Shown: piece after piece, positions 26,599 to 35,683 of the stretch | Layout: each line of letters begins with the position of its first letter | How positions within the stretch are numbered: position 1 is the stretch's first letter | DNA from: UBA6136 sp044350805 | GTDB taxonomy: Bacteria; Pseudomonadota; Gammaproteobacteria; Methylococcales; Methylococcaceae | Length of the DNA stretch: 64,000 bases | Direction: 5' to 3' | Assembly: GCA_044350805.1 (NCBI GenBank) | Contig: JBILGU010000007.1 | Location: 1 to 64,000 of the forward strand | Program-made: the position numbers and the translations under genes | The notes under the pieces: generated by a model | Told to the model about the DNA's origin: nothing | Seen by the model: only the letters and a program-made list of their open reading frames with translations | Databases searched by the model: none

Positions 26599-28014
26599 AT
26601 GCCGTCATCAGCGCGTAAGCTTTTCGTTCTCGATACGAATGTTCTTCTTCATGATCCTTCCTGCCTCTTTCGCTTTGAAGAGCATGATCTTTTTATTCCC
26701 ATGGTGGTTCTCGAGGAGCTGGATCGTTGCAAAAAAGGGCTTACGGATACGGCTCGTAATGCCCGCCAGAGCAGCCGTTTTCTGGATGAGCTGATCAGCC
26801 AGACAGACCTTTCAGCCCTTCGGGAGGGGATTGCGCTGAGCCGGCTTGAAAATGCGGGCATCGATAATTCGGCCGCCAGTGGGCGGCTCTTCTTTCAGGT
26901 GGATAAGCTGGTCTCCACGCTCCCGGAGCACCTTCCGGGGGATCTTCCGGACAATTCCATCCTGGCATCTGCCCTGGCGCTCATCAAAGACCATGCGCAA
27001 CGCGAGGTGATCCTGGTCTCAAAGGACATCAACCTTAGGATCAAGGCTTCAGTCTTGGGCATCGTTGCCGAGGACTATCAGAATGATCAGGTGCTGGATG
27101 ACGTGACGCACCTTTATAGTGGCGCCCAGTGCCTTCCTGAAGATTTCTGGGAGACGCATGGACAGGGTATGGAGTCCTGGAAAGATCCCACAGGTCGGAC
27201 TTTTTACCGAGTTTCTGGTCCTTTGGTAAAGAGCTGGCATATCAACCAGTTCCTCTTCATGGAAAATGGTTCGGAGTTCGAGTCGATCGTCCGATCCAGA
27301 GAAAATGGTTCTGCCGTCATGGAGTTGGCGAGGGATTACCGAACGCCGCAACATGCCGTCTGGGGCATCCAGGCCCGCAATCGGGAGCAAAATTTTGCTC
27401 TGAATGTTTTGATGGATCCCAGCATTGATTTTGTCACTCTGCTCGGGACGGCGGGAACCGGCAAGACCCTGTTGACGCTGGCGAGTGGCCTGATGTTGAC
27501 CTTGGAGGATAAGTCCTACCGGGAAATCATCATGACTCGAGAAACGGTGCCGCTGGGTGAGGATATTGGCTTCCTTCCAGGGACCGAGGAGGAGAAGATG
27601 TCACCCTGGATGGGGGCGCTCCATGATAATTTGGAGCTTCTCAGTGGTCAGGAAGCTTCCGCCAACAATCAATGGGAGCGAAGCGCCACCCAGCAGGTTC
27701 TGATGAGCAAGATCTCCGTGCGTTCGCTCAACTTCATGCGGGGAAGGACCTTCCAGCAGCGCTTCATTATCTTGGACGAGGCCCAAAATCTCACGTCAAA
27801 GCAGATTAAGACATTGATTACCCGCGCAGGTCCTGGGACCAAAATTGTGTGTCTTGGAGATATTGCCCAGATCGATACCCCCTATCTGACGGGGACCACG
27901 TCCGGTCTGACGTATGCGGTAGATCGCTTCAAAAACTGGCCCCATGCGGCGCATATCAGCATGCGTCGTGGGGAGCGTTCAAGACTGGCCGACTACGCAG
28001 CGGACGCCCTGTAA
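26599..28014 (+). CDS. PIN domain - PhoH-like ATPase fusion (YlaK type)
   Basis: A 471-residue protein with an N-terminal PIN nuclease-like domain (KLFVLDTNVLLHDPSCL, acidic residues at DTN, EELD and later DNSILASAL) and a C-terminal PhoH ATPase (Walker A LLGTAGTGKTLLTLASGL, Walker B FIILDEAQNLT). Such proteins are thought to be RNA helicase-nucleases. ATG 26599 is used because AGGAAG precedes it; a longer start at 26548 lacks a site. The name PhoH is historical and does not by itself show phosphate control. Confidence 0.92.
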   Translation: MPSSARKLFVLDTNVLLHDPSCLFRFEEHDLFIPMVVLEELDRCKKGLTDTARNARQSSRFLDELISQTDLSALREGIALSRLENAGIDNSAASGRLFFQVDKLVSTLPEHLPGDLPDNSILASALALIKDHAQREVILVSKDINLRIKASVLGIVAEDYQNDQVLDDVTHLYSGAQCLPEDFWETHGQGMESWKDPTGRTFYRVSGPLVKSWHINQFLFMENGSEFESIVRSRENGSAVMELARDYRTPQHAVWGIQARNREQNFALNVLMDPSIDFVTLLGTAGTGKTLLTLASGLMLTLEDKSYREIIMTRETVPLGEDIGFLPGTEEEKMSPWMGALHDNLELLSGQEASANNQWERSATQQVLMSKISVRSLNFMRGRTFQQRFIILDEAQNLTSKQIKTLITRAGPGTKIVCLGDIAQIDTPYLTGTTSGLTYAVDRFKNWPHAAHISMRRGERSRLADYAADAL

Positions 28015-28023
28015 AACAGGGCG
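28005..28023. terminator. Hairpin between convergent phoH-like gene and pstB
   Basis: CGCCCTG (28005-28011) pairs with CAGGGCG (28017-28023) around TAAAA; the stem includes the stop codon of the PhoH-like gene. There is no strong T run, so termination is uncertain. Confidence 0.4.
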
Positions 28024-28052
28024 CCCCTTCGCAGTCAGGGTGATTGCCGGAA

Positions 28053-28943
28053 TTAGCCGAAGCGACCGGTGATGTACTCTTCGGTGAGTTTGTGACGGGG
28101 ATTGGTGAAGATCTGGGCGGTTTCGCCGACCTCAACCAGTTTTCCAAGATGGAAGTAGGCTGTGCGCTGTGAAACGCGCGCCGCCTGTTGCATGGAGTGG
28201 GTGACGATCACGATGGTATAGAGGTTACGCAGTTCGTCAATCAATTGCTCGATCTTGGCGGTAGCAATAGGGTCAAGTGCGGAACAAGGTTCGTCCATCA
28301 GGATGACTTCAGGATTGACCGCTATTGTTCTTGCGATACAGAGGCGTTGCTGTTGGCCGCCGGAAAGCCCGGTTCCCGGCTGATCTAGACGATCCTTCAC
28401 TTCTTCCCAAAGACCTGCGCGACGCAAGGATTTCTCTACGGTTTCATCCAGGTCGGGTTTGCTTCCTGCAAGTCCATGGATGCGAGGCCCATAGGCCACG
28501 TTCTCATAAATGGATTTCGGGAAGGGATTCGGCTTCTGAAACACCATCCCGATTTGTGCCCTCAGAGGCACGACATCAATGTGATCGCCATAAATACTTT
28601 CCTGATCCAGCTTGATATCCCCTGTGACCCGGCAATCGACGATCGTATCGTTCATCCGATTAAGGCATCGCAAGAAAGTTGATTTCCCACATCCGGATGG
28701 CCCAATGAAGGCGATGACCTGGTTTTTGGCGATATCCAGATTGACGTTGTGTACCGCCTCTTTTTCGCCATAGAACACATGAACCTGACGGCAGCTGATT
28801 CGGGCATTGTCATGGGTAAATTCACCGACGGTCCCTATGTGGTCCCTTTCATACAGGGGTTCCATATCTCTACCTCCAGAGGATTGGGCGTTGGATGCCT
28901 GGAATACAGTGCTGTTCGGCATGGGGCTTTCGTGTTTGATCAT
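28053..28943 (-). CDS. pstB: Phosphate ABC transporter ATPase PstB
   Basis: A 296-residue PstB with all ABC motifs: Walker A GPSGCGKST, Q-loop VFQKPNPFP, signature LSGGQQQRL, Walker B VILMDEPCSALD and switch His in VTHSMQQAA. It powers PstCA for high-affinity phosphate uptake. The N-terminal ~40 residues are a variable extension. ATG 28943 starts five bases after the pstA stop. Confidence 0.96.
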   Translation of the reverse strand: MIKHESPMPNSTVFQASNAQSSGGRDMEPLYERDHIGTVGEFTHDNARISCRQVHVFYGEKEAVHNVNLDIAKNQVIAFIGPSGCGKSTFLRCLNRMNDTIVDCRVTGDIKLDQESIYGDHIDVVPLRAQIGMVFQKPNPFPKSIYENVAYGPRIHGLAGSKPDLDETVEKSLRRAGLWEEVKDRLDQPGTGLSGGQQQRLCIARTIAVNPEVILMDEPCSALDPIATAKIEQLIDELRNLYTIVIVTHSMQQAARVSQRTAYFHLGKLVEVGETAQIFTNPRHKLTEEYITGRFG

Positions 28944-28948
28944 GGGAC

Positions 28949-30253
28949 TTACCAACGCCTTTCATAACGTCTACGGAGATAAACCGCAAGACCATTCATT
29001 GTGATGAGGAAAGCCAAGAGGACGATGATGGCTGCTGAGGTTCTCTCGGTAAATGCTCTTTCGGGGCTGTCGGCCCAGAGGTAAATCTGGACGGGCAGGA
29101 CCGTTGCAGGGCTCGTGATGGATGTCGGCACATCAACAATAAAGGCGACCATTCCAATCATCAGGAGCGGAGCGCTTTCGCCAAGTGCCCGGGCGGTTCC
29201 GATAATGGCTCCGGTCAGCATGCCCGGCATGGCCAGTGGCAGGACGTGGTCGAACACCATCTGGACAGGCGATGCGCCGATTCCCAGGGCAGCCTCCCGG
29301 ACTGAAGGAGGAACTGACTTTAATGCCGATCGGCCAGCGATGATCATGACCGGAAGTGTCATGAGGGTCAGGACGAGACCGCCCACCAAGGGCGATGACC
29401 GGGGCAGGCCGAAGAAATTAATGAAGACCGCAAGCCCAAGCAGTCCAAAGACAATAGAGGGCACTGCTGCAAGATTATTGATATTGACCTCGATGAGATC
29501 CGTCCAGCGGTTGCGGGGGGCAAACTCTTCAAGGTAAATCGCAGCGGCAATTCCAATGGGGAGCGAAAGTCCAACTGTGATGAGAAGGGTCAGCGCCGAT
29601 CCACTGACCGCGCCCCAAATCCCCGCAGTCTCAGGCTCTCTGGAGTCGCCGCGACTGAGGAACTCTTTGTTGAATACCGTCTTGATGCGATCGTTTTTGG
29701 TGAGCGTTTCAAGCCAGCCCAGCGTCAATTTATACCGTTCGCTTAACTCGTTTTCATTCCCCATGCGATGCTTGGCCAGCATGTCGACGGCATCATCCAC
29801 CGGCAACCAGACCCTTTGAGTCGTTCCGATGAGTTCCGGGTGATTGACAACAAGATCCCGGATCACGATGCTCGCCGATGAGCCGACAAAGCCGATCAGG
29901 GCACGCCGCGATTGACGTTCGGTGACCTCTGGAAAAAGGCCCAAAATCGCAGGCTTGAGGACCTCATCATAGTCGGCGTGCGCCAAGGTTTTTACTTGGC
30001 GTGAACCCTCAGGGTCAATCATCCGTTCATCGAGATGAACGTCCACCGCGACATTGGTGTAGAGAAAGGCGGAGTAGCCATTGCTGATGATGCTGGTAAA
30101 CAAGACCACCAAAAAGGAAATCCCCAGCACAATGGACGCAAGCCCGTAGGCGCGAAAACGATTTTCAGCACGCCGGCGTTTTGCAAGCCCGCTGATCACA
30201 ATATCGATACTGCGCTTGGGCTCCTGACCGTTGCTCATCTTCTTATCACTCAT
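28949..30253 (-). CDS. pstA: Phosphate ABC transporter permease PstA
   Basis: A permease of 434 residues with an N-terminal membrane helix, a ~150-residue periplasmic insertion (DUF3333-like, as in many proteobacterial PstA) and six C-terminal helices. EAALGIGASPVQMVFDHVLP is the EAA loop that contacts PstB. ATG 30253 overlaps the pstC stop by eight bases; ATG 30238 or TTG 30277 are alternatives. Confidence 0.93.
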   Translation of the reverse strand: MSDKKMSNGQEPKRSIDIVISGLAKRRRAENRFRAYGLASIVLGISFLVVLFTSIISNGYSAFLYTNVAVDVHLDERMIDPEGSRQVKTLAHADYDEVLKPAILGLFPEVTERQSRRALIGFVGSSASIVIRDLVVNHPELIGTTQRVWLPVDDAVDMLAKHRMGNENELSERYKLTLGWLETLTKNDRIKTVFNKEFLSRGDSREPETAGIWGAVSGSALTLLITVGLSLPIGIAAAIYLEEFAPRNRWTDLIEVNINNLAAVPSIVFGLLGLAVFINFFGLPRSSPLVGGLVLTLMTLPVMIIAGRSALKSVPPSVREAALGIGASPVQMVFDHVLPLAMPGMLTGAIIGTARALGESAPLLMIGMVAFIVDVPTSITSPATVLPVQIYLWADSPERAFTERTSAAIIVLLAFLITMNGLAVYLRRRYERRW

Positions 30254-31625
30254 ACTGTTCACGGTATTTTCTGACAATGCGAAGGGCGATGATGTTGAGA
30301 GCGAGTGTCAGCAAGAAAAGCACCAGACCCAATGCAAAGGCAGCCAGGGTCTTAGGGCTATCAAACTCCTGATCACCCACCAGGAGGGTGACGATCTGTG
30401 TGGTCACGGTCGTCACGGCTTCCAGAGGATTCGCCGTCAGGTTAGCGCTCAGTCCTGCAGCCATGACCACAATCATTGTCTCGCCGATGGCGCGGGATAC
30501 TGCGAGCAAGATGCCCCCCACAATACCCGGAAGCGCGGCAGGAATGACGACCTGTCGGATGGTTTCAGATTGCGTCGCCCCGAGGGCATAGGCGCCATCG
30601 CGAAGCGATTGGGGGACCGCATTGATGAAATCATCGGAAAGCGACGATACAAAGGGAATGATCATGATGCCCATGACAAGGCCTGCCGCCAGGGCGCTTT
30701 CAGAGGACACAGTAACACCAATATTGGCGCCAATCTCCCTGATGAAGGGAGCAACGACCAGTGCGGCGAAGAAGCCATACACCACTGTTGGGATTCCGGC
30801 GAGAATTTCGATCAACGGCTTGGCAATCGCCCGAAACTTGAGTGTTGCGTATTCGGACAGATAAATGGCGGATAAAAGGCCAATGGGCACGGCAACCACC
30901 ATGGCCACAAAAGAGATCAGCATGGTTCCCGTGATGAGGGGAATGGCACCGAAAGCACCCGAGGAGCCAGCCTGATCTTCCCGCATGGCGATCTGGGGGC
31001 TCCACTTGAGGCCAAAGAGAAAGTCCGTGATGGGAATCGTTTGAAAGAATCGGATGGATTCCAGCAGAACCGATAGCACGATACCCAAGGTCGTCAAAAT
31101 GGCGATCAAGGCACAGCCGATCAAGGCCGAAGTCAGGAAGCGCTCTACCCGGTTGCGAGCCTGAAATTCAGGGGCAATTTTGGATCGGGCAAAAAATATC
31201 CCCAAGCCACAGAAGCTGAGACTGATCAGCGTTAGTAAGGTATTGCTCAGTTGACTCAGTGATTTGAATTTTTCTGCAGCGTAAGCAACTTCGGGCGAAA
31301 TGTCCGCAATGTGGGAACCTGCAACGACATTCCTGATGTCATTCACGACGAGGCTGAGCTGCTCCGGGCCATTTGAGGTCATTTCCGGAGGCATCGATTT
31401 CAGAACGCTGGATGTGATGATGCTTCCTTCAAGGCTGGACCATAGAAGAATGGTTAAAACGCCAGGCAAGATGCACCAGATGGAGGCGTAGTAGCCATGG
31501 AAGCCAGGCAGGGAGTGAAGCTTATTGCCACCCGCAAGGGCGACGGACTTGGCCGTGCGGGAGCTCCAGATGTAGGTCGAGATCCCAAGCAGGAGAATAA
31601 GAAGGAGCAGTGTCGATTTTTCCAC
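30246..31625 (-). CDS. pstC: Phosphate ABC transporter permease PstC
   Basis: A 459-residue PstC, longer than the E. coli protein because of extra N-terminal helices and a periplasmic segment. EAA loop: DGAYALGATQSETIRQVVIP. It starts with GTG at 31625, with AAGGG upstream, and overlaps pstA. Its own Pho-type promoter lies at 31680-31713. Confidence 0.93.
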   Translation of the reverse strand: MEKSTLLLLILLLGISTYIWSSRTAKSVALAGGNKLHSLPGFHGYYASIWCILPGVLTILLWSSLEGSIITSSVLKSMPPEMTSNGPEQLSLVVNDIRNVVAGSHIADISPEVAYAAEKFKSLSQLSNTLLTLISLSFCGLGIFFARSKIAPEFQARNRVERFLTSALIGCALIAILTTLGIVLSVLLESIRFFQTIPITDFLFGLKWSPQIAMREDQAGSSGAFGAIPLITGTMLISFVAMVVAVPIGLLSAIYLSEYATLKFRAIAKPLIEILAGIPTVVYGFFAALVVAPFIREIGANIGVTVSSESALAAGLVMGIMIIPFVSSLSDDFINAVPQSLRDGAYALGATQSETIRQVVIPAALPGIVGGILLAVSRAIGETMIVVMAAGLSANLTANPLEAVTTVTTQIVTLLVGDQEFDSPKTLAAFALGLVLFLLTLALNIIALRIVRKYREQYE

Positions 31626-31679
31626 AGCGGGTTACCCTTTGGGGCTTAAAGAGGGTTTTTTTGTGAGAAACAACAAGAT

Positions 31680-31713
31680 ATCTTAAGCTGGCATTCTTAC
31701 AGCTTGTTGACAC
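31680..31713 (-). promoter_or_regulatory. Pho box and -10 before pstC
   Basis: Read on the minus strand: GTGTCAA, 4 bases (CAAG), CTGTAAG, 10 bases, TAAGAT. The box covers 31713-31696 and the -10 covers 31685-31680, 55 bases before the pstC GTG. Confidence 0.65.
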
Positions 31714-31822
31714 CCTGATGTGGCCTCAGTGGATCACGTCAACGGGTTCAACTGCTTCAATCAATGATTATTCTAGATCATGCCGCTCGAGAAGGTATCG
31801 GCCACTTGGCCGCTGAGGTCTT

Positions 31823-32041
31823 TTAAAGGGAAGTGGTCGGATCTTTGGTGGGATGGAGTTCGTACCAGCCTTCCATCAAATTGCGAACAAACTCGGCCCA
31901 GGGCATTGCGCGGACCCCCTCAGGGTCATCCGTCCAGCCATCCTTCGCATGGTGCAGAAGAACAAGGCCATTGGCCTCGTCGACCCCGGTAATTTTAAAC
32001 TTTGCGCGCGTTCTTTGGTCACGTCCAGCATTCTTGGGCAT
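31823..32041 (-). CDS. Small basic protein of unknown function in the pst region
   Basis: A 72-residue soluble protein (MPKNAGRDQRTRAKFKITGV to ELHPTKDPTTSL) with no signal peptide or membrane segment; WTDDPEGVRAMPWAEF is its most distinctive stretch. GGGGAAAGGA precedes the ATG. It lies between a terminator and pstC, under its own triple-repeat Pho-type promoter, so it is likely phosphate-regulated. I do not recognise the family. Confidence 0.75.
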   Translation of the reverse strand: MPKNAGRDQRTRAKFKITGVDEANGLVLLHHAKDGWTDDPEGVRAMPWAEFVRNLMEGWYELHPTKDPTTSL

Positions 32042-32072
32042 AGCATCCTTTCCCCTGCGACTCTCACACATC

Positions 32073-32117
32073 AAAATACAACAGTTTCGTTTCGGAACCG
32101 TGACAGAATGATGACAA
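32073..32117 (-). promoter_or_regulatory. Three half-site Pho box and -10
   Basis: On the minus strand: TTGTCAT (32117-32111), CATT, CTGTCAC (32106-32100), GGTT, CCGAAAC (32095-32089), ten bases, then TATTTT (32078-32073). The first two half-sites are the best Pho box match in the window. It drives the small basic protein gene and perhaps pstCAB. Confidence 0.75.
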
Positions 32118-32126
32118 TGGGTTCCC

Positions 32127-32151
32127 GAAAAAAACCCCATCAGAGATGGGG
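32127..32151 (-). terminator. Intrinsic terminator after the porin-pstS-lipoprotein unit
   Basis: On the minus strand CCCCATC pairs with GATGGGG around three bases and is followed by seven T residues (A run at 32128-32134 on the plus strand). It separates pstS and the lipoprotein gene from the downstream pstCAB unit. Confidence 0.85.
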
Positions 32152-32227
32152 CTTGATCGGGCGGCCTGAGGAGGATTGAGAGAATCTCAATCCTCGCGCT
32201 TGCCCGTGGCCAGGATGATCCAGCCGA

Positions 32228-32446
32228 TTAGCCGTTGTTGTCCATGAGCTCCATTTCCTGACGCTCCAGATACTTTTGGCGTTCAGGGTTGCACTTGGAC
32301 TTGTCTCCACCGTTCTTTTTCAAGCAGGATTGATAGGCCTGCTTTTCACTGTTGTGCTCAATGTTTGGGTTTTTGCTCGGCGGAGTCCATGCGCAGCCTG
32401 TGATCATGAACGCTAAAGAGGTCATCAGGAAGGTGCTCTTTTTCAT
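32228..32446 (-). CDS. Small lipoprotein, paralogue B, in the pstS operon
   Basis: A 72-residue predicted lipoprotein: MKKSTFLMTSLAFMITGC with a lipobox ITGC, then AWTPPSKNPN and a paired-Cys region CLKKNGGDKSKC followed by ERQKYLERQEMELM. The pattern WTPxSxNPN and the two spaced Cys match paralogue A at 21286-21519. It lies 15 bases after pstS, so it should be made with it during phosphate limitation. Role unknown. Confidence 0.78.
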   Translation of the reverse strand: MKKSTFLMTSLAFMITGCAWTPPSKNPNIEHNSEKQAYQSCLKKNGGDKSKCNPERQKYLERQEMELMDNNG

Positions 32447-32461
32447 GTAATCGCTTCCCGT

Positions 32462-33532
32462 TTACTTTGGCGCGTTGATCGGCGTCAGGCTCTTGGCATT
32501 GGCTGCGGCCTTCTTGCGATCAGCCTCAGGAAGTGCGATGAGTCCCTTGTCCGCCAAATAGCCTTCAGGGCCTGAGGCCTTTTCGCTGGTAAATTCAGCG
32601 ATGTACTCCTCAAGACCCGGAATGACGCCAATGTGTGCCTTCTTGACGTAGAAAAACAGCGGGCGGGAGACCGGGTAGCTGCCATTGGCAATCAGTTCAT
32701 AGGTCGGTTTGCGCCCATCAATCGGCGCTGCCTTGAGTTTATCTTCGTTCATTGCAAGATAACTGTAGCCAAAGACGCCTGCAGCGTCCGGATTGGCTTC
32801 GAGCTTTTGCACGATGAGGTTGTCATTTTCACCCGCCTCAATGTAGGCGCCATCCTCACGAACGGTCATGCAAACGTTCTTGAAAAATGCGTCGTCGGTT
32901 TCCTTTTTAGCTTTCAGCCAAGGAATCTGGGCGCAACCTCCTTCCAGAGCAAGCTCTGCAAACGCATCACGTGTTCCTGAGCTCGGCGGTGGGCCCAAAA
33001 CCTCGATTTTGGTCTTGGGAAGTGATGGGTTGATTTCATTCCAGGTCTTGTAAGGATTGGCGACCAGGTCACCTGATTCGGGTGCCTTAGGATCCGGGAC
33101 GCGTTTGGCAAGTGCAAGGAAAATCTCCTTACGGGTCAGGACGATTTCCTGCTTGGATTTTTTGGACTGCGCAAGAGCAATCCCGTCAAAACCAATCTTG
33201 ACTTCCACAATGTCCTTAACGCCATTCTTCTGGCAGGTTTCAAACTCGGACTTCTTGATGGCGCGTGAGGCATTGGCGATATCCGGAAAGGTTGGACCAA
33301 CCCCGCCACAGAAGAGCTTTATCCCACCGCCGGTGCCAGTGGATTCGACCTTTGGCGTCTTGAAGCTGCCCTTCTTGCCAAACTGTTCGGCAACCGCCGC
33401 GGAAAACGGATAGACCGTTGAAGAGCCGACGATGCTGATGGCATCACGACCGCCTTCAGCTGCAGAGGCGACATCCATCGTCAGGGCGCAACCGGCGGCG
33501 AGTAGAGAGAAAATTAATTTATCTTTTTTCAT
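32462..33532 (-). CDS. pstS: Phosphate-binding protein PstS
   Basis: A 356-residue periplasmic phosphate receptor with signal peptide (KLIFSLLAAGCALTMDVASA). Phosphate-binding segments include IVGSSTVYPFSAAVAEQFG, TGTGGGIKLFCGG and LGPPPSSGTRDAFAEL. It is of the long PstS type. It lies 95 bases after the porin gene and shares its Pho-type promoter. Confidence 0.93.
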   Translation of the reverse strand: MKKDKLIFSLLAAGCALTMDVASAAEGGRDAISIVGSSTVYPFSAAVAEQFGKKGSFKTPKVESTGTGGGIKLFCGGVGPTFPDIANASRAIKKSEFETCQKNGVKDIVEVKIGFDGIALAQSKKSKQEIVLTRKEIFLALAKRVPDPKAPESGDLVANPYKTWNEINPSLPKTKIEVLGPPPSSGTRDAFAELALEGGCAQIPWLKAKKETDDAFFKNVCMTVREDGAYIEAGENDNLIVQKLEANPDAAGVFGYSYLAMNEDKLKAAPIDGRKPTYELIANGSYPVSRPLFFYVKKAHIGVIPGLEEYIAEFTSEKASGPEGYLADKGLIALPEADRKKAAANAKSLTPINAPK

Positions 33533-33627
33533 GGTGGGTCTCGATGGGATAAACGGTAAGAAAACTCGATTGTTGTGGGTTAAATCATAGAGAAGGATAG
33601 TCGTTCACTGTAAGGCCGCATCTTAGC

Positions 33628-35496
33628 TTAGAAGTCCATACGGAGAGCGGTTTCCCAGATGTTCGGGGTCAGTCCTGTGAAACAGTTCGGGTTGGGTGAG
33701 CCGCCGATCGCGGGGTTGCCACCACACTTTCCGAACCCTGAGTTGCCTGCAGTAATTTGATTATTGTTAGCAGCCAGAACGTGGACCCAGTCCGACATCA
33801 GGCGAATGCGCGGCGTGAGGTACCAGTTCACACCCAAGGTAAAGATACCCAAAGAACCACCATTGATGTTGGAGGTGTTCATGTCGATGAGATCGTAACG
33901 GCCAGCGACTTCCCAAGCGCCCCAACCCCCGCCGTTGAGGAAATTGGATTTTGGAATGACGCGATTCCAGGTTCCCTTCTTTTCATCATAAGGGCGGGTT
34001 TCACCGGTGATGAAATAACCGGCTGAGGTATAGAAGCCCTGAAGCAGATCAGAACCGTCATAACCGACGCCATTGACTTGCGTCATCATGAATTCTGATG
34101 AGGTATGAAACGGACCATAGGCCCCAAGAAGTTCGGCGCCAAACATGTTGATGTTGTTCACCGCGTGGCGGGTGATCATGTTGTGATTCAAAGTTTTTGA
34201 ACCCACTTTCTTGGTACAGGCCGCCCCGGTTCCCGAGAGGGAGGCTACGCTGTAACCCACCGGGCAGCTGGCATTGGTGAGGTTGCCGGTGTTAGCCCAG
34301 TTGGTCCGGTCGACGTCGGTATCCGGTTGGCTTACAAACTGCCATCCGCCCCCCCGGACCGTCCCATTTTCATTGTATTGATTGGTGATGCTGCGGTAGG
34401 AGCCCCAGACGCCCGTATGCAGCAGGTTGCCGTCCTCATCCTTGAAGGGGAGTAATACGCCGCGGCCGACCAGCTGATATGACGTATTGGGCGACCAGTT
34501 GTTGCGGTTGGCGCCATTGGCGTTGGGGTTGCCCTCTGAATAAAGTCCATTGCTGGCGCCTTCGCTGGGTGAAACGCCCTGATAGCCCTGAGAGCTGGAG
34601 CCTGGGCCTGGCGCTCCGATTGATTCGGTCGTCAGACCTCCGCGAAGGACGTAAGGCATGCCCCAGACTTTTTCAAAGTATTCGCCGATAGCGCCCAATT
34701 GGTATTTGGAAGCAGGACCCGATTCGATGAAGGCATTATTAGGAAGACCACGCTCGATAAAGGTCAAGTAGTTGTTTGACATCGTCGATTCCATCGACTT
34801 GCCTTCGTTGGTCTGGCCGATGGTCAGTGCAAAGGGTGCAAAGTGGATGTACTTCACGTAAGCATCGGTAATGCCCTGTGTGCCCCCATTGTTTCGGGCA
34901 AAGTCATACTCGAATCGGTATTCGTAATCTTTCCACATGATGCCTTCAACGAAGAGGCGGGCACGACGAAGCGCGACGCCATCAGCGAGTTGCTGATACG
35001 GCTTGGCATCCGCATTGTTGAAGTTGACCTGCGAGTCGACCTGAATACGACCACCGATCTTGGCTTTGAAGGCGCCATCGTTAGAGCCCCATTCAATGCC
35101 CTTTTCATTGACCCGGGCATAACCGTCATTGGGATTAGCGGCCGGCGCATTCTTGATTTCCGGGGCTTTCGCGACATCCACTTTGTCGCCGCTGATGCTC
35201 TTCGCCTGTTCCTTGGTAATCGCTCCATTCTGAGCGAGGATCTGCAGAAGTGCGTTATTGGCAAAATTCTGACCTGATTTCGCCAGTTCCTGATATTGCT
35301 CCTTGCTGATCACTCCATTTTTCAAAAGAGTGTTCAACAAAGGGTCCTGGGAGGTGATGGCAGACTCCTGAGCGGCGGCGGGCGATGTCTTTGATTTTGC
35401 CGAGGCGAGGGCCGTCTGGCAGGTGATAAGGGTCAAAAAAAACGCCGCAGCAATGCGGACGTTCCCGTTAATCTTGAGCGTCTTGCGGTTCGTCAT
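33628..35496 (-). CDS. Phosphate-selective porin (OprO/OprP family)
   Basis: A 622-residue outer membrane porin with a signal peptide (AAAFFLTLITCQTALASA). Residues ~45-105 hold two similar helical repeats (KNGVISKEQYQELA and QNGAITKEQAKSIS), then a beta barrel starting at about residue 125 (VNEKGIEWGSNDGAFKAKIG) and ending with the aromatic IWETALRMDF. The family includes the phosphate and polyphosphate porins OprP and OprO of Pseudomonas. Its location before pstS under a Pho box supports phosphate uptake. Confidence 0.88.
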   Translation of the reverse strand: MTNRKTLKINGNVRIAAAFFLTLITCQTALASAKSKTSPAAAQESAITSQDPLLNTLLKNGVISKEQYQELAKSGQNFANNALLQILAQNGAITKEQAKSISGDKVDVAKAPEIKNAPAANPNDGYARVNEKGIEWGSNDGAFKAKIGGRIQVDSQVNFNNADAKPYQQLADGVALRRARLFVEGIMWKDYEYRFEYDFARNNGGTQGITDAYVKYIHFAPFALTIGQTNEGKSMESTMSNNYLTFIERGLPNNAFIESGPASKYQLGAIGEYFEKVWGMPYVLRGGLTTESIGAPGPGSSSQGYQGVSPSEGASNGLYSEGNPNANGANRNNWSPNTSYQLVGRGVLLPFKDEDGNLLHTGVWGSYRSITNQYNENGTVRGGGWQFVSQPDTDVDRTNWANTGNLTNASCPVGYSVASLSGTGAACTKKVGSKTLNHNMITRHAVNNINMFGAELLGAYGPFHTSSEFMMTQVNGVGYDGSDLLQGFYTSAGYFITGETRPYDEKKGTWNRVIPKSNFLNGGGWGAWEVAGRYDLIDMNTSNINGGSLGIFTLGVNWYLTPRIRLMSDWVHVLAANNNQITAGNSGFGKCGGNPAIGGSPNPNCFTGLTPNIWETALRMDF

Positions 35497-35591
35497 GGAT
35501 CACCCTGGTGATGATGGATTGAACTCAGTAGCAAGGCGAGTTTGCCCTTGCTGGGGCTTGACTCGGCCAAAACTACATGGTCGTAATCACC

Positions 35592-35625
35592 AGAATATGA
35601 CGATTATGTTACATAACCATGACAG
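35592..35625 (-). promoter_or_regulatory. Pho box and -10 before the porin-pstS operon
   Basis: On the minus strand: CTGTCAT (a perfect half-site), GGTT, ATGTAAC, ten bases, TATTCT. The box covers 35625-35608 and the -10 covers 35597-35592, about 96 bases before the porin ATG. Confidence 0.72.
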
Positions 35626-35683
35626 GGAGTCTAGGGGCGGGCCGTGGTGTAAGCCGAACGGGGAGACAGGCGAACTGCCCGCA